Positions 42,529 through 50,624 of a DNA stretch of 59,935 bases are shown here, one piece after another. How positions within the stretch are numbered: the first letter of the stretch is position 1; the number at the start of each line of letters is the position of its first letter. Below the pieces are notes generated by a model, which saw only the letters and a program-made list of their open reading frames with translations, ran no database searches and was not told the origin of the DNA. A program made the position numbers and the translations under genes. The stretch comes from Nonomuraea sp. MG754425. Lineage in GTDB: Bacteria > Actinomycetota > Actinomycetes > Streptosporangiales > Streptosporangiaceae. The stretch spans positions 1 through 59,935 of the forward strand of contig NZ_SSXE01000030.1 of assembly GCF_021699195.1 (NCBI RefSeq), read 5' to 3'.

Positions 42529-43409
42529 GAATGACTCCCATCGGGTCCGGTGATCTGGGAGCATCGCGCGATCGCCGCGGACCTGGCCGCCATGGGCGTC
42601 TCCGACTTGGCCGAGATCATCATTCCGACCGCGTCGGAGGGCAGCAGGTCGGCGAAGGCGATGGCTCCGGCAGGGTCCAGAGGGGTGCGATCCCACCGGT
42701 TGTGACAGATAGAGGTGTTGATCGCGGGCGCGGGCCCGAGCACCTCGTCCACGAACACGCCGTAGACGATGAACTCCGAGACCTGCAGATACGAGATGAA
42801 GGCCGAGAGCCAGTCGCGGCCCGTGACCTCGATGATCCGCCGCTGCATCGCCCGGACGACGGCCGGGTCCCAGCACGCCAGCGAGCTGACGTAGTCCGGC
42901 AGCGGCAGCGGAGCCGGCCCCAGCAGCCCCAGCAACTCGCGGGCCACCCGGTGCCAGGTGACGTGGTCCGTCATGGCCTCGTGCACGCCGTCGGCCATCC
43001 GGAACATGCACACCTGGCCGTCCTGGATGAACTGGTCCGGCGTGACCTCGCGGACCAGGACGACGTCGGAGTCGGCGACCAGCACCACCTTCGCGTCGAG
43101 CCGGGCCGTCACCGCGACCTTCACCGCCTGCTGCGCCACCCAGCCGCGCAGCGGCGGCCACGGGCGCACGGGATCGATCCACACGCCGGCGAACGGCGCC
43201 CGCACGATGCGCCGGGGCAGGATCTCGGCGTAGGTCCAGATCCGGCAGCGGGGGCCCGCGTACCCGGCGAACAGGCGGCGGTCGGAGCCGGGCACGACCA
43301 CGTGGTGCACGGTGTCGTCCGAGGTGTGGTCGAGGACGGAACGGTGCAGGTGGGCGAAGAGCTCGGCGTCGGGCGCGTACGTGGGCGTGACGACGGCCAA
43401 TGCGCTCAT
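42525..43409 (-). CDS. DUF6492-family putative glycosyltransferase (copy 2)
   Basis: A 294-residue close paralogue of the preceding gene, collinear along the full length: SALAVVTPTYAPDAELFAHL, PPLRGWVAQQAVKVAV, VADSDVVLVRE and FIVYGVFVDEVL. The two arose by tandem duplication and are coupled through a GTGA overlap. ATG 43409 is preferred because GGAG lies about ten bases upstream; the open frame to 43508 lacks this. They sit between two Wzz-like paralogues, so a role in transferring sugars to the exported chain is likely but unproven. Confidence 0.75.
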   Translation of the reverse strand: MSALAVVTPTYAPDAELFAHLHRSVLDHTSDDTVHHVVVPGSDRRLFAGYAGPRCRIWTYAEILPRRIVRAPFAGVWIDPVRPWPPLRGWVAQQAVKVAVTARLDAKVVLVADSDVVLVREVTPDQFIQDGQVCMFRMADGVHEAMTDHVTWHRVARELLGLLGPAPLPLPDYVSSLACWDPAVVRAMQRRIIEVTGRDWLSAFISYLQVSEFIVYGVFVDEVLGPAPAINTSICHNRWDRTPLDPAGAIAFADLLPSDAVGMMISAKSETPMAARSAAIARCSQITGPDGSHS

Positions 43410-43481
43410 GAAAAGTGATCTCCGTCCCCGCGCCGGGTGATGGACGCCCCTCGTACTCCATATCGGACGGCAATAGGGGGT

Positions 43482-43501
43482 GTTACACGGTTTTGTGTAA
43501 C
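43482..43501. promoter_or_regulatory. Inverted repeat GTTACAC-N6-GTGTAAC
   Basis: Perfect 7-bp arms flank a T-rich 6-nt loop in the divergent gap between the DUF6492 pair and the second Wzz-like gene, 54 nt before the start of the latter. It is a candidate operator for both directions. Confidence 0.55.
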
Positions 43502-43555
43502 GCTCCACCCCGTTCCCGGCGACATGTATGAGGCAGGACTCGCGAGGGAGGGCGC

Positions 43556-44353
43556 GTGGATTTCTGGGCGACGATCCTCGTCCTGTTACGGCGGTGGTAC
43601 GTCGCCCTGCCCGCCTTCCTCGCGGCCGTCGCCACGGCCTTCTACTCCTACTCCACGATCCCGGTCACCTACACCACGACCGCCGTCCTGCTGCTGACCG
43701 CGCCGCCCGGCGGCGGCACCCTGCCGCCCGACCCCGACCAGCCCGCCCCCAGGGTCAACCCGCTGCTGAACTTCGACCACGGGCTCGACGTGGCCGCCTC
43801 CATCCTGATCAGCGTCATGAGCACGCCGGACATGGTGGCCGAGATGGGCGTCACGAGCGAGGGCCCCACCTCGTACGCGGTGACGAACGGCACCAACAAC
43901 CTGGAGTCGCTGGCCACGGGACCGCTGGTGTTCGTCGAGGGGGAGGGCCAGACGCCGGAGGAGGCGACCCGGATCGCGCGCAAGGCCATCGACCAGGTCA
44001 AGGAGGAGCTGGACGTGCGCCAGCGGCAGGTGCAGGCGCCCGAGGGGACGTACATCACGATCAGCGAGGCCGTGCCGCCGACCACGCCGGGCCCGCAGCA
44101 GGGCAGGAAGCTGCGCTCGGCCGCCGCGGCCCTCGGCCTGGGGGTGATCGCGTCCCTGTGCGCGTCGTTCGCCGCCGAGAGCCTCTCGGGGCCGCTGCGC
44201 GCCCGCCTGGCGGGACCGCTCGGGCGGGCCGGGAGGCGCCTGCGGCGACGGCCACCGGACGGAGCCGGGGCCGGGCGGCCGGAGCAAGACCCGGTCCCGG
44301 TCTCCTCCGGTTCTTCCGGCGCCTCCGGTTCTTCCGGCAGGACGGGTAGCTAG
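43556..44353 (+). CDS. Wzz-like chain-length determinant (second copy)
   Basis: A 265-residue paralogue of the protein at 40673. Both start FWxTIL, share TGGTL/GGGTLPP, NPLL-FNDAL/NPLLNFDHGL and SGPTS/SEGPTS blocks, and have a hydrophobic segment near 15-35 and another near 185-205. The tail here is Arg-rich then Ser/Gly-rich. No kinase domain is present. GTG 43556 has GAGGGAGGG upstream. It precedes the polymerase gene by 3 nt, so it probably controls that enzyme's chain length. Confidence 0.78.
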   Translation: MDFWATILVLLRRWYVALPAFLAAVATAFYSYSTIPVTYTTTAVLLLTAPPGGGTLPPDPDQPAPRVNPLLNFDHGLDVAASILISVMSTPDMVAEMGVTSEGPTSYAVTNGTNNLESLATGPLVFVEGEGQTPEEATRIARKAIDQVKEELDVRQRQVQAPEGTYITISEAVPPTTPGPQQGRKLRSAAAALGLGVIASLCASFAAESLSGPLRARLAGPLGRAGRRLRRRPPDGAGAGRPEQDPVPVSSGSSGASGSSGRTGS

Positions 44354-44356
44354 GCG

Positions 44357-45754
44357 GTGGCCGCCGACACGGCCCCGGGCCCGCCGCCGCCCGGACGCGC
44401 CGGCACGGTCGCGGGCATGTCGCCGCCCGGACGCGCCGACGGCGCCACGGTCGCCGCGGTGTTCGCCGCCGTGCTGCTGATCGTGCCCGCCCGGCTGGTG
44501 CTGAAGGGCCTGCCGCTCTCGCTCACCCCGGCCAACGTGGTGAGCCTGGGCGCGGCCGTCCTGTGGTTGTGCGCGCAGTTCACGCTCACGCTGGGGGCGG
44601 CCAAGGGGCGCAACCCCGTGCGTACGGCGCTGTTCGCGTACCTCACCTCGATGGTGGCCACCTACGGGTTCTCCACCTGGGGTTACCTGGACTCCGACGA
44701 GCTGAACCTGAGCGACCACGCGTTCGTCCTGGTGATCGCCCTGGTCGGCATCGCGCTGGCGGTCTGCGACGGCGTGCGTGACCGGCGGCGGCTGGACTTC
44801 CTGCTCCAGACGCTGGTCGTCGGCGGCGCGGTGATCTCCGTGATCGCGGCCGCGCAGTTCCTGCTGTCGTTCGACCTGACCCGGTTCCTGGAGCTGCCCA
44901 TCCTGCGCTACAGCAGCGAGGGCGACTCGTTCGTGCTGGAACGGGCCGACCTGCGCCGGGTGGCCGCGACCACCGGGCACCCGATCGAGTTCGGCGTCAC
45001 CTGCGCCGTCCTGCTGCCGCTGGCCGCGCACTACGCCACCCAGGCCCGCATGCGCGGCGAGCCGGCGCTGCGCTGGTGGGTGTGCACCGCGCTGATCGGG
45101 TGCGGCCTGATGTTCTCCGTGTCACGCTCGGCCATGCTGAGCCTGGCCGCGGTGGGTGCGGTGCTGTTCGCGGGCTGGTCGTGGCGGCGGCGCGGGTACA
45201 CGCTGCTGGTCGCCGCCGGATTCCTCGTCGTGATCAGGATCACCGTGCCGGGCCTGCTCGGGGCCATCACCGGGCTGTTCTCCAACCTCGGTCACGACGA
45301 GAGCATCCAGTACCGGACGCACGACTACGCCGTCGCGGCCCAGCAGATCGGCCGGCACTTCTGGCTCGGCCGCGGCCTGGGCACCTGGTACGCCCCCAAA
45401 CACCAGATCTTCGACAACCAGTACATCCTGTCCATGGTCGAGACCGGTCTGTTCGGCACCGTCACCTTCGCCGCGATCTTCGCGACGGCCTGCTACGCCG
45501 CGCTGCGCGCCCGGCACCTCAGCGCCGACCCCGGCGACCGCGACCTCGGCCTGACCCTGGCCGCCGTGCTGATCGTGCCGCTCGTCGGGTCGTTCACCTT
45601 CGACCTGCTGTCCTTCCACACCGCGACCGGCCTGGCGTTCGTGCTGGTCGGCTCGGCGGGCGCGCTGCTGCGCGCCGCCCGCGCGGAGCGGGCGGCGGCC
45701 GGTCAGCCCTCTCCCGCGCAGGCCAGCGGGCCGACGATCGAGGTGACCCGATAG
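44357..45754 (+). CDS. O-antigen ligase/Wzy-type polymerase
   Basis: A 465-residue membrane protein with about 11-12 hydrophobic helices. The Wzy_C region is visible near 250 (LMFSVSRSAMLSLAAVGAVL) and the large extracytoplasmic loop near 310-360 contains YRTHDYAVAAQQIGRHFWLG and RGLGTWY, whose Arg and His residues are typical of the ligase/polymerase active loop. It either polymerises repeat units or ligates them. GTG 44357 is 3 nt after the Wzz-like gene. The end overlaps the convergent beta-helix gene by 52 nt. Confidence 0.85.
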   Translation: MAADTAPGPPPPGRAGTVAGMSPPGRADGATVAAVFAAVLLIVPARLVLKGLPLSLTPANVVSLGAAVLWLCAQFTLTLGAAKGRNPVRTALFAYLTSMVATYGFSTWGYLDSDELNLSDHAFVLVIALVGIALAVCDGVRDRRRLDFLLQTLVVGGAVISVIAAAQFLLSFDLTRFLELPILRYSSEGDSFVLERADLRRVAATTGHPIEFGVTCAVLLPLAAHYATQARMRGEPALRWWVCTALIGCGLMFSVSRSAMLSLAAVGAVLFAGWSWRRRGYTLLVAAGFLVVIRITVPGLLGAITGLFSNLGHDESIQYRTHDYAVAAQQIGRHFWLGRGLGTWYAPKHQIFDNQYILSMVETGLFGTVTFAAIFATACYAALRARHLSADPGDRDLGLTLAAVLIVPLVGSFTFDLLSFHTATGLAFVLVGSAGALLRAARAERAAAGQPSPAQASGPTIEVTR

Positions 45755-46611
45755 TTCGCGTCGATGGTGACCAGCTCGTTGCCGGCCCACTCCGTCCTGC
45801 GGCACTCGGAGTCGACCGGCCCGTACACCCACGACCTGTCGACCAGCTTGTTGCCGCGTACGACCTGCCTGCCGCGCGCGTTGCGCACCTGGATGCTGTA
45901 CGTCCCGCCCATGACGAGGTTGTCGGTGACCACGACGTCCTCCGACTTCTCGTCCACCAGGAAGATCGGCGCGGTGATGTCCTTCGCCTCCCGCTGGTCC
46001 ACGGTGTTGTGGTGGAACAGCAGGCCCTTGCCGCCGTTGTAGGCCTGGATGCCGTCGGAGTGGTCGCCCGGCCGCGAGCAGAGCTTGACGTAAGAGTCGC
46101 GGATCTCCACGTCGTCGCCCGAGACGCGGAAGCCGTCGCTGTGCCCCTGCACCAGCACCCTGGTCGCCCGGTACTTGTCCTGGCCGATCCCGGGCAGCGG
46201 CTCGCACTTGGCCGTGGTGCCCACCGTGGAGTCGGTGATCGTGAACCGGAACGACTGCGGGCCGTCGGCGTTGATCACGTCGCCGTCGATCACGCTGTTC
46301 CTGACCGTCACGTCGTCGGCGTGGATGAGCAGGTGGCCGGGGATGTGCACGCCGTCCAGCACGGCCCCGGCGGTGCGCACGCGGAAGGCGACGTTCTCCG
46401 TGTCGAGCTGGACCGGCTTCAACGGGAGCCCGCGCGGCGCGCCCGTGCAGGCGGGCGTCGGATGGTCGGGACAGGACGAGCCGTCGGGCCGGACGATGGC
46501 GGGCGGCGGGGACGTCGTCCGGGTGGGCGGCGGCGGGCCGGGCGGCGGCGCGGCCTGGCAGGCCACCGGCGCCATCGCGGCCAGGAGGAGCAGGAGAACA
46601 CGTCCGCGCAT
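45703..46611 (-). CDS. Secreted parallel beta-helix protein (copy 1)
   Basis: A 302-residue protein with a signal peptide (MRGRVLLLLLAAMAPVACQA) that may end in a Cys, though the lipobox is imperfect with Pro at -3. A Pro-rich linker is followed by a right-handed beta-helix with repeated short turns such as HADDVTVRNSVIDGDVINAD, SGDDVEIRDSYVKLC and HHNTVDQREAKD. HSDGIQAYNGG is a possible active-site turn. These folds occur in polysaccharide lyases and hydrolases. ATG 46611 has GAGAGGTGG upstream; GTG 46620 is an alternative. It is a homologue of the gene at 54147. Confidence 0.72.
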   Translation of the reverse strand: MRGRVLLLLLAAMAPVACQAAPPPGPPPPTRTTSPPPAIVRPDGSSCPDHPTPACTGAPRGLPLKPVQLDTENVAFRVRTAGAVLDGVHIPGHLLIHADDVTVRNSVIDGDVINADGPQSFRFTITDSTVGTTAKCEPLPGIGQDKYRATRVLVQGHSDGFRVSGDDVEIRDSYVKLCSRPGDHSDGIQAYNGGKGLLFHHNTVDQREAKDITAPIFLVDEKSEDVVVTDNLVMGGTYSIQVRNARGRQVVRGNKLVDRSWVYGPVDSECRRTEWAGNELVTIDANYRVTSIVGPLACAGEG

Positions 46612-46623
46612 CGCCGCCACCTC

Positions 46624-47184
46624 TCAGGCGCTTTCTCGGACGCCGAGCCGGGGCAGCAGTTCGGCCCAGGACCCCGCGTCGAGATCGCGCCGGCTCACCT
46701 CCGTCGCCGCGAGCGGCCAGGCGATCCGCAGGTCCGGGTCGTCGTGGCGGACCGCGAGGTCCTCGCCCGGATCGTGCTCCCTGTCGATGCGGTAACACGT
46801 GTCGGCCGTCTCGGTCAGCGCCTGGAAGCCGTGCAGCAGGCCGGGAGGCACGTAGAGGGTGACGAAGTCCTCGTCGTCGAGGCGCACCGCCATGCTGCGG
46901 CCGAACGTGGGCGAGTGCGGCCTGGCGTCCACCAGCACGTCGTGGACGGCCCCGCGGGCGCAGCGCACCAGCTTGGCCTCGCCCTGGCCGGAGCGCCCGT
47001 GCAGGCCCCGGATCACGCCGCGGCGCGACCTGGACTGGCTGTCCTGGATGAACGCGAAGGGGTCCAGGCCCGCGCCGGCGGCCACGGCCGCGTCGAAGGT
47101 CCTGGTGAACAGGCCGCGGCCGTCGCGGTGCGGCGCCGGAGTGAACAGCAGCACCCCTTCGAGCTCGCCCTGCTCCACTTTCAT
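46624..47184 (-). CDS. dTDP-4-dehydrorhamnose 3,5-epimerase homologue with altered catalytic Tyr
   Basis: A 186-residue RmlC-fold protein. His62 (RGVIRGLH), Lys71, His118 (GLLHGF) and Asp149 (DDPDLRIAWP) keep the family pattern, but the position of the conserved Tyr carries His137 (REHDPGED), as shown by gapless alignment with the rfbC at 31776 where Tyr133 stands. Loss of the Tyr, which protonates the sugar, could change stereochemical outcome or substrate. It lies 13 nt after the beta-helix gene's start side and is divergent from the GT2 gene at 47211. Confidence 0.85.
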   Translation of the reverse strand: MKVEQGELEGVLLFTPAPHRDGRGLFTRTFDAAVAAGAGLDPFAFIQDSQSRSRRGVIRGLHGRSGQGEAKLVRCARGAVHDVLVDARPHSPTFGRSMAVRLDDEDFVTLYVPPGLLHGFQALTETADTCYRIDREHDPGEDLAVRHDDPDLRIAWPLAATEVSRRDLDAGSWAELLPRLGVRESA

Positions 47185-47210
47185 GTGTCGTCCTTCCTGG
47201 AGGCGGACTG

Positions 47211-48056
47211 ATGAAGCCCGTGGTCAGCGTCGTGATCCCGGCCCACAACGAGGAGGCCGTCGTCTCGGCCGGGCTGGACCTGCTGCTCGACGGCGTCGCG
47301 CCGGGCGAGTTCGACGTCGTGGTGGTGGCCAACGGCTGCACCGACGGCACCGCGCGGGCCGCCGCCCGGCCGGGCGTGCGGGTGCTGGAGACGCCGGTCC
47401 CGGGCAAGGCCGGCGCGCTGCGCCTGGGCGACGCCGCCTGCCGCGTCTTCCCGCGCGTCTATCTCGACGCCGACGTGCGCCTCGACGCCGGGTCGGTACG
47501 CGCGCTGGCCGCGGCGGCGGGCCGGCCGGGCGTGCTGGCCTGCGCGCCCGAACCCGAGTGGGACCTGCGCGGCACCGGCCCCGTGGTGCGGCGGGTGCAC
47601 CGGGTGCACGACCGGCTCATCGCGCCCGCGCGGGCGCTGGCCGGAGTCGGCGTGTACGTGCTCAACGAGCGGGGGCACGAGCGGGCCTTCCCCCTGCCCG
47701 AGGTGATCTCCGACGACGGCTGGGTGGACGGCTGCTTCACCGGCGACGAGCGCGTCGTGGTGCGCGCGGCCCGATCCGTGGTGTGCCCGCCCCGTACGGT
47801 CCGCGCCCACCTGCGCAGGCGGGTCCGGGTCCGTCAGGGCAACCGGCAACTGGCCGCCCTCGGCAGGCGGGGCCGCACGTTGCGGCTCGGCGCGCTCGGC
47901 CGGCTGCTGGCCGCCCGCGAGGTCGGCCCGCTCGACGCCGCCTGCTACCTGGCCGTGCTGGCGGTGGACCGGCTGCTGGCCAGGCTCCGCCGCGGCGCGA
48001 CCGGCTGGGGCGCCGACGCCGGCAGCCGTCATCGCGACCCCACGGCGGCCTCGTAG
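47211..48056 (+). CDS. Family 2 glycosyltransferase
   Basis: A 281-residue GT2 enzyme: VSVVIPAHNEEAVVSAGLDL at the start, VVVANGCTDGTARAA near 43, and VYLDADVRLDAG near 82 with the metal-binding DxD. The His-rich middle (RRVHRVHDRL) and basic C-terminus suggest membrane association. Donor unknown. GTG/ATG choice is clear: ATG 47211 has CTGGAGG upstream. The end overlaps the convergent GT4 gene by 28 nt. Confidence 0.85.
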   Translation: MKPVVSVVIPAHNEEAVVSAGLDLLLDGVAPGEFDVVVVANGCTDGTARAAARPGVRVLETPVPGKAGALRLGDAACRVFPRVYLDADVRLDAGSVRALAAAAGRPGVLACAPEPEWDLRGTGPVVRRVHRVHDRLIAPARALAGVGVYVLNERGHERAFPLPEVISDDGWVDGCFTGDERVVVRAARSVVCPPRTVRAHLRRRVRVRQGNRQLAALGRRGRTLRLGALGRLLAAREVGPLDAACYLAVLAVDRLLARLRRGATGWGADAGSRHRDPTAAS

Positions 48057-49273
48057 GCCGCCAGCAGCGCCGTCTTCGAGTGCTCCCAGGACAGCGGGCC
48101 CGCCACGCGCGCCCGCCCGATCTCGCCCATCCGCCGCCGCTCGTCCGGGTCGTCCATGAGCCGTGCGATCAGCTTGGCGAACTCCGACTCGTCGTCGGCG
48201 GGCGCGTACAGCGCCGCCTCGCCCGCCGAGACGCGGGCCTCGCGTAACTCGAAGGAGACGATGGGCCGGGACATGGCCATGTACTCCATGATCTTGTTCA
48301 TGGTCGAGACGTCGTTGAGCGGGTTGAGCGGGTCGGGCGACAGGCACACGTCGGCCGTCGAGAGGTAGCGCAGCAGGTCCTCGTCGGGGATGCGGCCGGT
48401 GAACTCGACGCGGTCGCCGAGGCCCAGCTCGCGGGAGAGCGCCACCATCGCGTCGAAGGTGTCGCCGCCGCCGACGAACACCGCGTGCCAGTCCGTCCTG
48501 CCGTGCTCGTCGCGGAGCCTGGCCAGGCTGCGCAGGGCGTAGTCCACGCCGTCCTGGGGGCCCATCACGCCCAGGTAGCACAGCAGGTGCGGCTTGCCGC
48601 GCCGCGCCGACTCGTCCGGCGGCACCTGGTGGAAGCGCTCGACCGCGGGCGCGCTGCGCACCACGAACACCTCCTCGGGCCGTTTGCCGCCCCTGGTCAG
48701 CGCGATCCGCCGGTAGCTCTCGTTGGTCGCGATGACGACGTGCGCCGCCCGGTACGTCAGCCGCTCCGCCAGCAGCACGGCCCGGTACAGCAGGTCCCGG
48801 CCGCGCCCGAACCGCGACAGGTACAGCTCGGGCACCAGGTCGTGCTGGTCGAAGACGAACCGGGTGCCCCGCCTGCGCATGGCCAGCGCGACCAGGAAGA
48901 ACAGGTCGGGCGGGTTGCAGCCGTGCACGACGTCGAACCGGCCGAAGCGCCGCGTCAGCCTCCGGGCCAGCCGGAAGGTGTGCCACAGGGCGGAGGCGTA
49001 CTCCTGGACGAACCCGACGGGGCCGCCGGTGGCGGCGCGCAGCGGGTAGCGGTGGATGTGGACGCCGTCGATGACGGCCTCCGCCTCGGTGTCCTGCTTC
49101 GTGCCCTGCGGGCAGATGACGTGCACCTCCCAGCCCGCCTGGCGCAGGGCGGTGCTCTCCTGCCAGACCCGGCGGTCGAGCGGTACGGAAAGGTTCTCGA
49201 CGAGGATGAGCGCTCTACCACCCAATGCCTGTGTAGTCCCTTCTGCCCCGTTGGGCGTCCGCGTCGGGGACAC
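48029..49273 (-). CDS. Family 4 glycosyltransferase
   Basis: A GT-B fold retaining glycosyltransferase, 414 residues from GTG 49273. The N-terminal RALILVENLSVPLDRRVWQE is the acceptor-side signature, and near 340 MNKIMEYMAMSRPIVSFEL carries the ExxxxxE-type donor motif. The true start is uncertain: GTG 49273 overlaps the dehydrogenase by 59 nt and has no ribosome-binding site, while TTG 49225 gives MGGRALILVEN and has AAGGG upstream. It probably adds a sugar to the lipid-linked repeat unit. Confidence 0.87.
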   Translation of the reverse strand: MSPTRTPNGAEGTTQALGGRALILVENLSVPLDRRVWQESTALRQAGWEVHVICPQGTKQDTEAEAVIDGVHIHRYPLRAATGGPVGFVQEYASALWHTFRLARRLTRRFGRFDVVHGCNPPDLFFLVALAMRRRGTRFVFDQHDLVPELYLSRFGRGRDLLYRAVLLAERLTYRAAHVVIATNESYRRIALTRGGKRPEEVFVVRSAPAVERFHQVPPDESARRGKPHLLCYLGVMGPQDGVDYALRSLARLRDEHGRTDWHAVFVGGGDTFDAMVALSRELGLGDRVEFTGRIPDEDLLRYLSTADVCLSPDPLNPLNDVSTMNKIMEYMAMSRPIVSFELREARVSAGEAALYAPADDESEFAKLIARLMDDPDERRRMGEIGRARVAGPLSWEHSKTALLAAYEAAVGSR

Positions 49274-50522
49274 GGACGAGATCGACGATCGTGCGGTCGC
49301 CGGCGCGGGCCAGCGCCTTGAGCACCGGCGCGTCCAGGCACCCGATCACGCACACCTCGGCGTGGTCGAGCACGTCGTCGGCCGAGTCGCCGAGCAGGTC
49401 GCCGAGATGCGGCAGACGCTCGGCGATGTAGGCCCGGTTGGCCCCGACCAGCCGCGACAGGGACACGTTCGCGTCGTAGATGCGCAGGTCGTAGCCCTTG
49501 CCGAGGAGCCGCTCGGCCAGCTCGACGAGCGGGCTCTCGCGCAGGTCGTCGGTGCCGGGCTTGAACGACAGGCCGAAGATCCCGATCTTGCGCTTGCCGG
49601 GCGCGGCGACGAGATCGAAGGCGCGCCGCAGGTGGGCCTCGTTGGCCGGCAGCACGTGCGACAGCAGCGGGATCGACACGTCGGCCTTCCTGGCGGCGTA
49701 GACCAGGCCGCGCAGGTCCTTGGGCAGGCAGGAGCCGCCGAAGGCGAAGCCGGGGCGCAGGTAGGCGGGGCTGATGTTGAGCTTGCGGTCGGCCAGGAAC
49801 ACGTCCATGACGCGGTGCGAGTCGAGCCCCATGGCCTGGCAGACGGCGCCGATCTCGTTGGCGAAGCCGATCTTGACGGCGTGGAACGCGTTGTCCGCGT
49901 ACTTCGTCATCTCGGCGACGGGGATCGGGACCCGGAAGACCTCGCCGGGCAGGCCGTCGTACAGGGCGGCCACCACGTCGCCCGAGGTTGAGTCCGACTC
50001 GCCGATCACGGTCTTGGGCGGCGCGAAGAAGTCGCGCACGCTGGTGCCCTCGCGCAGGAACTCCGGGTTGACCGCCACCCCGAAGTCCACCCCCACCCGC
50101 AGCCCGGACGACAGCTCCAGGATCGGCATCAGCAGGTCGGCGCAGGTGCCGGGCAACATGGTGCTGCGGAAGACCACGACGTGCCCCGGCCGCAGCGCCC
50201 GGCCGATCTGCTCGGCCACCCGCTCCAGGTACGTCGTGGCCAGGCTGCCGTTGGCCGCCGACGGGGTGCCCACGCAGACCAGCGACACCTCGCTGGCCGC
50301 GACCGCCCCGGCGGCGTCGGTGGTGGCGCGTAACAGGCCGTCGGCGACGGTCTGGGCGATCAGCTCGCCGATGCGCTCCTCGACGATCGTCGCCTGCCCG
50401 TCGTTGATCAGGTCGACCTTGTCGGGGTTCACGTCCACGCCGGTCACCTGATGCCCCATGGATGCCAGGCAGGCGGCCGAGACGCACCCCACGTAGCCGA
50501 GCCCGAAGACACTGATCCGCAT
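49215..50522 (-). CDS. Nucleotide-sugar dehydrogenase, GDP-mannose 6-dehydrogenase-like
   Basis: A 435-residue NAD-dependent enzyme that oxidises a nucleotide sugar at C6 to the uronic acid. It has FGLGYVGCVSAACLASMGHQ at the start, VNPEFLREGT near 151, and the catalytic Cys265 in FAFGGSCLPKDLRGL. The sequence around that Cys, with LNISPAYLRPG before it, resembles AlgD-type GDP-mannose dehydrogenases more than UDP-glucose dehydrogenases, which read GGSCFPKD. Substrate needs experiment. The GT4 gene follows on the same strand. Confidence 0.85.
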   Translation of the reverse strand: MRISVFGLGYVGCVSAACLASMGHQVTGVDVNPDKVDLINDGQATIVEERIGELIAQTVADGLLRATTDAAGAVAASEVSLVCVGTPSAANGSLATTYLERVAEQIGRALRPGHVVVFRSTMLPGTCADLLMPILELSSGLRVGVDFGVAVNPEFLREGTSVRDFFAPPKTVIGESDSTSGDVVAALYDGLPGEVFRVPIPVAEMTKYADNAFHAVKIGFANEIGAVCQAMGLDSHRVMDVFLADRKLNISPAYLRPGFAFGGSCLPKDLRGLVYAARKADVSIPLLSHVLPANEAHLRRAFDLVAAPGKRKIGIFGLSFKPGTDDLRESPLVELAERLLGKGYDLRIYDANVSLSRLVGANRAYIAERLPHLGDLLGDSADDVLDHAEVCVIGCLDAPVLKALARAGDRTIVDLVRVPDADAQRGRRDYTGIGW

Positions 50523-50624
50523 AGCCGCCCTCCGCGTTGGACCGTCTACCGTGGACCGTCTTGTGGAGGGCAGCGCGTGATTTCCCCCGCCTCCACGGAT
50601 ATGTCGGGCATGCGTATTGGAACG

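Noticed and set aside
41656..43473. One 605-codon gene spanning both DUF6492 copies
   Set aside because: The upper half is in the wrong frame for the upstream copy; two coupled genes with GTGA overlap explain the region better.
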